From Peptoniphilus pacaensis (GTDB lineage Bacteria > Bacillota > Clostridia > Tissierellales > Peptoniphilaceae): a DNA stretch of 64,000 bases. The position numbers and the translations under genes are program-made. This document shows, piece by piece, positions 57,911 to 64,000 of this stretch. The DNA is taken from positions 991,071 through 1,055,070 of the forward strand of contig NZ_FLQT01000003.1 in the NCBI RefSeq assembly GCF_900088125.1, given 5' to 3'. The notes under the pieces are model-generated. The model searched no databases. It was not told where the DNA came from and was given only the letters and a program-made list of their open reading frames with translations. Every line of letters starts with the position of its first letter. Positions within the stretch are counted from its first letter, which is position 1.

Positions 57911-58711
57911 CTATGCTGCATTCATGCGTTCACGGTATTGCTTCGGACTTAAACCTCCTAACTTTTCTTTGATTCGATCGTTGTTGTAGTAGCGGATAAA
58001 GTGTTCGATGGCCCGCACAAGTTCTTGCCGGCTCCGGTAGACATAGCCGTCGTAGACTTCTCTTTTCAGCACACTGAAGAAGTTCTCCATGGGTGCGTTG
58101 TCGTAGCAGTTGCCTTTTCTGGACATGCTTTGAAAGATGTGGTGCTCTTCTAACATGGCTTGATAGGCGGTCATCTGGTAGCCCCAGCCACGATCGGAGT
58201 GGAAGGTGCGGCGGTAGGGGCAGCCGTTGGTTCGTTCGATGGCTTCTTCTAAGCCTCGTAGCATGGTGACGCCGTTGGGCTGATCGGAGAGGACGTAGCT
58301 GATGATTTCCAGATTGTACATGTCCATGTACGGATCGAGGTAGAGTTTCTTTGTTTGAAGTTTCCCCGCCTCATCTTCTTCGTAGTATTTAAATTCCGTG
58401 GTGTCGGTGGTAATTTTTTGGTAGGGGATGCAGGTGTTGAAGCGTCGATTGATTCGATTTTTCTTGATTTTCCCGACGACGCCTTTGTAGGAGTTGTACT
58501 TCTTGTATTTTCTGCCATAAGCACGAACTTGAAGGCCCATGACCTGAACCAGTCGTTGAACTTTCTTTTTGTTGACCGCCCATCCCCGGTTTTTCAACTC
58601 CAGATGGATCCTTCGGTAGCCATAGTCTTTGTGTTCACGCCGAATGGCCAAGATTTCATCCTTTAACGCTTGATCCTTATCTTCTTCGCTCCACTTTTTC
58701 TGCCAATACAT
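57911..58711 (-). CDS. IS3-family transposase OrfB (DDE integrase domain)
   Basis: The frame encodes the rve/DDE catalytic part of the transposase. Acidic residues are seen in ITTDTTEFKYY, FHSDRGWGYQ and DNAPMENFFSVLKRE, followed by the usual RYYNNDRIKEKLGGLSPKQYR ending. The first ATG in this frame is at 58711, but the frame stays open upstream to about 58806. It is therefore most likely made mainly as an OrfAB fusion by -1 frameshifting at the A6 run, as in related elements. OrfB alone would be 266 residues and starts with the HTH_21-like helical region. Confidence 0.92.
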   Translation of the reverse strand: MYWQKKWSEEDKDQALKDEILAIRREHKDYGYRRIHLELKNRGWAVNKKKVQRLVQVMGLQVRAYGRKYKKYNSYKGVVGKIKKNRINRRFNTCIPYQKITTDTTEFKYYEEDEAGKLQTKKLYLDPYMDMYNLEIISYVLSDQPNGVTMLRGLEEAIERTNGCPYRRTFHSDRGWGYQMTAYQAMLEEHHIFQSMSRKGNCYDNAPMENFFSVLKREVYDGYVYRSRQELVRAIEHFIRYYNNDRIKEKLGGLSPKQYRERMNAA

Positions 58712-58752
58712 AAAGGTGGATTTTGGAAAGTTGATGGCGGCAAGAATCTTTC

Positions 58753-59337
58753 TTAGTTGGAATTGTCCTCGGAGTTTGGCGACGATCCTCGCCTTTTGTT
58801 CATTTTTTCTTCCCTCACCAAACTCCTTAGCTCCTCCAAGTACATCTTTTGAATGGTGAGTATTTCATTCTCCGCTTCCAATTCTTTGATGCGGTTTTCC
58901 AATGCCTCCCGTGTGGATGCATCAAGAGGCTCCTTCTTTGTTGAAGACTTTGGTGTTTGATTGCGATCGTTATTCTTCGTCACAGGTCTCCCTCGCTTAT
59001 GTGATCGCAGACCCTCAACGCCCTCCTCTCGGTACTGTCTGCGCCAGTTGGCGATGATGGACGGATTCGTCAAACCGAGTTCAAGGGCCAATTGTTGGTA
59101 GCTGTATTCGCTCGTTTCGTAGCGTTTAATGGCTTCTAACTTAAACTCTACACTGTACGAGCGTTTATTTCTAGAGCGCATTAAGCCTTCATTGCCAAAA
59201 TGTTTGTAATTGTTGACCCAGCGTTCAATTTGCGAGACGCCGATTTGGTATTTCTTAGCCAAGATTTTATGACCTGCGTGTCCATTCAAATATTCCTCAA
59301 CAATTTTCCTCTTCAATTCATAACTGTATTTTGCCAT
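58753..59337 (-). CDS. IS3-family transposase OrfA (helix-turn-helix)
   Basis: This 194-residue protein has two helix-turn-helix modules. The first is AKYSYELKRKIVEEYLNGHAG... with IGVSQIERWVNNYK near 33-46. The second is YSVEFKLEAIKRYETSEYSYQQLALELGLTNPSIIANWRRQY (about 62-103). A basic linker and a leucine-zipper-like coiled coil (ENRIKELEAENEILTIQKMYLEEL, about 146-169) mediate multimerisation. OrfA binds the element's ends. The ATG at 59337 lies just inside the inverted repeat. The coding end contains six A at 58803-58808, where a -1 slip joins the OrfB frame. Confidence 0.9.
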   Translation of the reverse strand: MAKYSYELKRKIVEEYLNGHAGHKILAKKYQIGVSQIERWVNNYKHFGNEGLMRSRNKRSYSVEFKLEAIKRYETSEYSYQQLALELGLTNPSIIANWRRQYREEGVEGLRSHKRGRPVTKNNDRNQTPKSSTKKEPLDASTREALENRIKELEAENEILTIQKMYLEELRSLVREEKMNKRRGSSPNSEDNSN

Positions 59338-59461
59338 TAAAAGACCCCCAAAGGTTGGATTTTTTTGGTCCAACTTTTGGGGGTCAGTGCATGAAGGTGC
59401 TTTTTTTATTGAGAAAATATTTCCCTTAAAATGTGTAAATTTACGGAATTTATATAGATTT

Positions 59462-59489
59462 TTGATAGGGGGGGGTGGTACAATAAAAT
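59462..59489 (+). promoter_or_regulatory. Promoter of the giant surface protein with a G8 run in its spacer
   Basis: TTGATA (59462-59467) and TAAAAT (59484-59489) are 16 bases apart, and the spacer includes eight consecutive G (59468-59475). Gain of one G would give the optimal 17. The leader that follows (to 59610) has a first AAGGAGG at about 59548 and a second AAAGGAGG before the start codon. Confidence 0.5.
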
Positions 59490-59610
59490 CATATACCGCC
59501 TTGATAAAGTAAAAAAATGACGAAAAAAAGGCAGTGTGTTTTTTAAGGAGGGATTGCAAGGAAAAACACTCGGTAGGCGATAGCAATGAGAAACAGAAAA
59601 GGAGGAAAGC

Positions 59611-62600
59611 ATGGATTTTAAGCATGCGCGAAAGCGAGTGGCAGCAGGTGCCCTGGCGGCCATTATGGTCACAACGGCATTGCCTGTTTCCGTTTTTGCC
59701 GAAACCTATAAAGCAATCGATCCAAAAACGGGCAAGGAGACCATCCAAACCACGGATTGGAACTTAACGGAAGATAATTTAAAAGAAAAGAATTACTGGC
59801 CGCTGGCGAATGGACAATACTTGCGTGAAGTATCCAACTTGGCCGAACCATTGAAAAACCCGATGATCGGTTATGGTGGCTACTTTATTCGCCCCGATGG
59901 CAGAACCGTCATGCGACTGACCATGAGGAAGTTCGACAAGGTTGGCACCGGTGTATGGCACGTCATGCAACTGAAGCTGGAAGACAGCTTCTACGATATG
60001 GTTGACTGGAACGATATCGAAACGGGAATTTACAAAGGCGTTTCGGCAGGTTCGACTCTCGGATGGTACCATGACGACAAAACCTACGATACGATTACAC
60101 CTTTTGGTGTCACCAACATCACCAATGCAGGGACAACCAACGTAAAAGAAGTCAATATTGCCCAAAATGGAAACACAGGCGCCACGGCGGCGATGAATGA
60201 AGTGCCCATCAACTTGGTTTTGAAAAAGGGCCAAACCGTAGATAAGTTCGCCAAAGAACCTTTGGTTCAAATGCGGCTGATGACGAGCGATAGAAAGGAA
60301 ATTGCTTGTTATACGGATAAAGCAACGGGTAGGGGGAACTATTCAACTTACACATTCGCCTCTATCGTGCCTATCAAACACAATTATGAACAAAATCTCT
60401 TAAGAGAAATTCGTCATTCTGTTACGCCGGACCGGTTTTTCCGCGGCGGCGGCTCTTCAGTATACTTCAATAAAGAAAAAGGCTATATTGAAGTCAGACA
60501 CCGCTACAACAAGGTGGGTACGGCGAACAACACAATATACGGACGAGAAATAGGCTATCGGCAAGTGGTAGATAAGCGTTTCTTTGACGTCTTAGAGCCA
60601 ATTGATGCATCGGGCACCATCGCTCATATTTACTCCACAGCGAACAACGGGAATCCATCACCCGGACGTCTAGATAAAGAAGGCAAGCCGACGCCAAAAG
60701 GCTCCGTCGCTGTATTGAAAGAGAACATTAACTTCCCGAAAGGGAGCGATGTGGGCTTTATTCAAATCGCCAATAACGCATTTGATCGTACACAGGAGGC
60801 CCAAGAGGGAATAAAAACCAACCTTACCGTCAACGAGCCCTTAGCATCGTGGCTTGACGGGGTTGAATCCCTCTTAAATGGTGGTCAAAGCACCATCGTC
60901 CGCTACTATGTGAACCCGGAAAAAGTAGAAAAGCTCCTGAATGACAACGATGGCCTCCAATACTTCCCCTTCTATTCCGCTGTTATTACAGACAACAAAG
61001 AAGGACAGTATAAGTACAGCTTTAAGTTGGACAAAGATGTCACCATTCGTGGCGGCGAAAAGATTAAGATTGATTTTGCCGACAAGTTTGGTAGTGGGAT
61101 TCTTTCTGACGCGGCAGCGCCACGAAACCGTGAAATGCGCTTAGGCATTCGTGGACAAGGGACGGAAATGTTCCTGGGATCAAATTTCCTTCATGCCGGA
61201 CAAGGGCAATTCTATGAATACACCGTTCAAAAGGGTATGGACATGACCTTAAAGGCGGGCACGGAACTCTATCTATTTACCAATTATAAGGATGGCGGCG
61301 AAGCTACCCTTCACTTTAAGGATTCGCCGGAGATGTACCGGGCAAATTACGTAGAAGACCACAGCCCCATCGTTATGGACTGGCAAGGCACGTACTCTGC
61401 CGGTACCGTAACCACCACCTACCAAAAGCCTGACGTGGACGAAATTTTCGTCGGCGACACCAAGATTTCCGGTCGCACCGCTTATGAAAATGCGCAAATC
61501 GACATTAAAAAGTCCAAAGAAGACAAGGATGTTCAAAACATTACCGCCAAGCCCGGCGATACATCCAACAAGGCCGACAGCCGTATCGACGTAAAGGTCA
61601 ATGGCGTGAACCAAAAAGGTTATGAATTTGACACGGAAATGCCCGGCAAAGACAAGACCTTTACCATGCCGACCTTGGAAAGAGATATGCCGCTCTTGTT
61701 CAGCAATACCGACGTGGAAACCCTGGCGGGCGAATCCAGACCGCCGGTCGTGGAACAAGTTCAAGCGAAAGTAACATTCGATTTGAACGGCGTCACCTCC
61801 ACCGATAACAAGGCTACTATTGAAAAGATCGCTCCCCTCAGTGCCGAATACAAATACGACATTGAAACCGGAAAGGCCAATGCTAACTATAAGGCCAGCG
61901 GTTTTGAAGGCGACAATGTGAAAAAAGACGCCAAAGGCAACTTGCTCGATCACGATGGCAATCCGCTGAAAGATGATGCATTGAAATTAAGACAAATGCC
62001 CACGAAAGACGCCATTAAATTGCCCCAAGGCAAGAAATTACTCGGTTGGACCACTGTGAAATTGGCAGCCAAAGATGGAAAGAGCGTGGCTGAGCAGTTC
62101 AACGAATTGAAAGACGGCAGCAAGGTCGTCACCAAAGCGAGCGACTGGGCAAAAGCGGAAAAAGAAGCCTATGTCTTTGACGCTAACTCCCCCATCGACA
62201 CCAATCGCACAGTCTACGCTGTTTACGGGGAAGGCATTAACTTAATCCTTCACTCCAACAACACCGCCGATCCTAAGGACGAACAAACGATAACGGTGCC
62301 GATTACGATTTCCGACGTCGATAAGACAAACAAAATCATCGACGCCGTTTCCAGCGCCACCTTATCAAAGATGAAGGGGAACCTGATTATCAAGCAATTG
62401 CCCAAGGTGCCAGTCACCGGCGAGCAAGGGGAGATTGACAAGATTGCGGATACCAAGGCGAAGACCTTTAATATTCCTGAAAACTCCTTTATCGGTTGGA
62501 CCACCACACGCTACACGAACGACGATAGTTCTGGATTTGCTGCAGGGAACAACAACGAACGGATCGGTGAAATCACCCAAGGCCTTGTAGCAAAAGGAAC

Positions 62601-64000
62601 CAAGCGGATTCCTCAAAAAACCGAATGGTTAAAAGACCTGAAGGTCGTTCAAAATACACGTTATATTCCCAACGGCTACTCCGTGGCGGTGCGCGCGGAA
62701 GATGTAAACAAAGCCTACGCAGATGACTTAGCACAAGCCATTGAAGAAGGCAAGGACATTCACCTTTATGCCAACTACCGCCCCTTCTTCGACATCAATG
62801 TCGTGGCTTCGTACAAAAACATCGACACCAAACAAGGCAAGTATGGCAAGTACGTGGACGACGTTGATGGTGCTAAGAAAAAACCTGCAAAGATCGGCCT
62901 TTTGAGACGGACAGCGGTTACCAACTACGGTGAGCCGACGGTTCACCAAAATGCCAACTACTATCCCTTAGGCGATGCCGGCTTAAAAGAGTGGGACGGC
63001 ACGGAAAAAACCTTAACGTGGAAACTGCCCGGCTTTGACGAATTGGGACAACGGATGTCCTATGTATCGGCAGTCGTTCCCGCAGGCATGGAAGATGCCT
63101 ACAAGAACTTCAAGGTGCCCAACTGGGGCGATTTAGGCTTAAAGACCTATCTTCGTTTGCAAGGCGACGCCGCCACGGTAGACCCCAATGCGCCCAAGAA
63201 CTTACACGAAAAAGCGGGCAATCCCTACGGCGATCCCTTGGCGAAAAACCAAGCCTACAGCATCGGTGTTGACGCCTTTACTTCGGCAACATCCAGAACG
63301 GCGACTACGGTCGATCGTCAAAATACAGAGGAAGTCGTCGGCTACACCATTTGGAACACCTCCACACCCTTGGACATTCCGAAACCTGCCTTTGCCAATG
63401 TCTATGACACCGACAAAGAAGCCAAGCTCACTTGGGGCGCGGCGGAAAAGAAAGCCGGAATCAAAGCCATTAAGCTTACCGTTGCAGACGGCACGGAAGT
63501 CGTGCTTGCAAAACAACCCGACGGCAGCTACACAGGCGGCGAATTCACAGCCACGGAAGGAACAGACAAAGATGCAGGTAAGTTAATTATCGGCAGCCTG
63601 AACCTGAAAGGAAAGGCAGGCCAAGACATTGTCGCCAAGTACGTGGTTGAAAAAGCCGGCAAAGACATCGACGGTCAGGAAGGCCGTGTAACCATCAACC
63701 AACGAGGCACCTCCGCTCCGGTTGATCGAATGAAGCAAGTGCCCAATACCCAAGACGGCAAACCCGTCGTGGAATTCGACATTCCCAACCCCACCTTAAA
63801 CAAGCCCACTCCCGGCACGGAATACGTGGCACAAAAGTGGGATAAAGACAACAACAAGTGGGTGGATGTCGGCAAGACCACCATGGAAAACACCGACACC
63901 TTGGGGAAAACCAAGACCATTACCCTCGACGGCGTTAAGGATGGCGACATCGTTCGCATCGTATCCAAGCAACCGGATATGATTCCTGCGGCGTCCAACA
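59611..64000 (+). CDS. Giant secreted surface protein, N-terminal part (continues past the window)
   Basis: A single open frame runs from the ATG at 59611, behind AAAGGAGGAAAGC, to the right edge with no stop: at least 1,463 codons. The signal peptide has a basic start (KHARKR), a hydrophobic core with AAGALAAIMVTTALPVSV and a cut site after VFA. The N-terminal 650 residues look like a large beta-rich adhesin domain that I do not recognise. From about residue 720 there are Flg_new/InlB-B-like segments with GWTT and a terminal AVYG or ANYR (KKLLGWTTVKL near 810 and FIGWTTTRY near 965). Later beta-rich repeats with DTDKEAKLTW and PVDR follow. Wall anchoring must lie beyond the window. It is probably a host- or matrix-binding surface protein (inference). 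Confidence 0.85.
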   Translation, partial: MDFKHARKRVAAGALAAIMVTTALPVSVFAETYKAIDPKTGKETIQTTDWNLTEDNLKEKNYWPLANGQYLREVSNLAEPLKNPMIGYGGYFIRPDGRTVMRLTMRKFDKVGTGVWHVMQLKLEDSFYDMVDWNDIETGIYKGVSAGSTLGWYHDDKTYDTITPFGVTNITNAGTTNVKEVNIAQNGNTGATAAMNEVPINLVLKKGQTVDKFAKEPLVQMRLMTSDRKEIACYTDKATGRGNYSTYTFASIVPIKHNYEQNLLREIRHSVTPDRFFRGGGSSVYFNKEKGYIEVRHRYNKVGTANNTIYGREIGYRQVVDKRFFDVLEPIDASGTIAHIYSTANNGNPSPGRLDKEGKPTPKGSVAVLKENINFPKGSDVGFIQIANNAFDRTQEAQEGIKTNLTVNEPLASWLDGVESLLNGGQSTIVRYYVNPEKVEKLLNDNDGLQYFPFYSAVITDNKEGQYKYSFKLDKDVTIRGGEKIKIDFADKFGSGILSDAAAPRNREMRLGIRGQGTEMFLGSNFLHAGQGQFYEYTVQKGMDMTLKAGTELYLFTNYKDGGEATLHFKDSPEMYRANYVEDHSPIVMDWQGTYSAGTVTTTYQKPDVDEIFVGDTKISGRTAYENAQIDIKKSKEDKDVQNITAKPGDTSNKADSRIDVKVNGVNQKGYEFDTEMPGKDKTFTMPTLERDMPLLFSNTDVETLAGESRPPVVEQVQAKVTFDLNGVTSTDNKATIEKIAPLSAEYKYDIETGKANANYKASGFEGDNVKKDAKGNLLDHDGNPLKDDALKLRQMPTKDAIKLPQGKKLLGWTTVKLAAKDGKSVAEQFNELKDGSKVVTKASDWAKAEKEAYVFDANSPIDTNRTVYAVYGEGINLILHSNNTADPKDEQTITVPITISDVDKTNKIIDAVSSATLSKMKGNLIIKQLPKVPVTGEQGEIDKIADTKAKTFNIPENSFIGWTTTRYTNDDSSGFAAGNNNERIGEITQGLVAKGTKRIPQKTEWLKDLKVVQNTRYIPNGYSVAVRAEDVNKAYADDLAQAIEEGKDIHLYANYRPFFDINVVASYKNIDTKQGKYGKYVDDVDGAKKKPAKIGLLRRTAVTNYGEPTVHQNANYYPLGDAGLKEWDGTEKTLTWKLPGFDELGQRMSYVSAVVPAGMEDAYKNFKVPNWGDLGLKTYLRLQGDAATVDPNAPKNLHEKAGNPYGDPLAKNQAYSIGVDAFTSATSRTATTVDRQNTEEVVGYTIWNTSTPLDIPKPAFANVYDTDKEAKLTWGAAEKKAGIKAIKLTVADGTEVVLAKQPDGSYTGGEFTATEGTDKDAGKLIIGSLNLKGKAGQDIVAKYVVEKAGKDIDGQEGRVTINQRGTSAPVDRMKQVPNTQDGKPVVEFDIPNPTLNKPTPGTEYVAQKWDKDNNKWVDVGKTTMENTDTLGKTKTITLDGVKDGDIVRIVSKQPDMIPAASN

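Larger units (their letters stand above)
57840..59386 (-). mobile_element. IS3-family insertion sequence (IS150-like), about 1.55 kb
   Basis: The element is bounded by imperfect inverted repeats: TGACCCCATAAAGTTGGACT at the left end, and its counterpart reading TGACCCCCAAAAGTTGGACC inward from 59386. It carries two overlapping transposase frames on the minus strand with an A6 slippery run between them. No clear target duplication is seen (left flank GATAGAG, right flank GTGCATG). Both frames are open and the catalytic residues are present, so it may be active. Confidence 0.9.

Noticed and set aside
57833-59390. Target-site duplication of the IS3-family element
   Set aside because: The flanks (GATAGAG left, GTGCATG right) show no matching three- or four-base repeat, so none can be claimed.
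1-64000. CRISPR arrays, rRNA genes, prophage
   Set aside because: No regularly spaced direct repeats, rRNA sequence or phage structural genes were seen. The only mobile element is the IS at 57.8-59.4 kb.

Overview
The window is about 64 kb of a moderately GC-rich genome from an anaerobic, low-redox Bacillota. It is most likely from the Tissierellia / Peptoniphilaceae side (Peptoniphilus or Aedoeadaptatus-like), although no rRNA is present to prove this. The clues are rubrerythrin and ferritin, a class III fructose-bisphosphatase, a clostridial thiolase-crotonase-hydroxybutyryl-CoA dehydrogenase operon, the Gram-positive tmk-(PstA)-holB-ricT cluster, strong AGGAGG ribosome binding sites with frequent TTG starts, SLH-domain surface proteins, and a ProXp-ala deacylase. 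Most of the DNA is tightly packed housekeeping sequence. Intrinsic terminators and sigma-A-type promoters can be read directly at many gene borders.

Layout. 1-8 kb: a partial gene, a DEAD-box helicase, rubrerythrin, then tmk, two cyclic-di-AMP-receptor-like genes, holB, ricT and a membrane alpha/beta hydrolase. 8-16 kb: ferritin, fbp, apt, a tRNA-Gly, the thl-crt-hbd operon behind a structured leader, xpt and a nitroreductase. 16-20 kb: HtrA protease and the t6A operon tsaE-tsaB-rimI-tsaD. 20.0-20.7 kb: a non-coding stretch with a dense cluster of DnaA boxes and an AT-rich segment, followed by CstA. 22-31.7 kb: an SLH/CAP surface protein, a CNNM/CBS transporter, an aminopeptidase, a lipase-like hydrolase, a thiamine-binding protein, an Mrp ATPase, cysteine desulfidase, pyrF, pyrE and a DUF1232 protein. 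31.7-32.8 kb: an AT-rich, probably acquired patch with a VanZ-like gene.

32.9-43.6 kb: ahpCF behind a PerR-like box, an ABC exporter with an operator-like palindrome, and the oxidative half-TCA operon acn-icd-cit, which supplies 2-oxoglutarate for glutamate. 43.6-57.8 kb: a ytxH/ytxG-like envelope stress pair, a lipid kinase with a LacI regulator, an FMN-binding lipoprotein followed by a prolyl-tRNA-synthetase homologue that has lost its aminoacylation motifs, an SLH protein, an SDR enzyme, a PHP phosphatase, gltX, a small accessory patch (RhuM, a broken RelB, a candidate small RNA), an Fe-alcohol dehydrogenase and ProXp-ala. 57.8-64 kb: an IS3-family element that has split a terminator, then the first 1,463 codons of a giant secreted surface protein whose promoter spacer contains a run of eight G.

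The most unusual items are: the ProRS-like protein with eroded class II motifs but a retained editing domain, in the same window as a free-standing ProXp-ala; the oriC-like DnaA-box cluster; the poly-G promoter of the giant adhesin; an Mrp ATPase without its CxxC; and the tandem PstA-type receptors. All functional statements come from motif reading and remembered family knowledge; no search was run.
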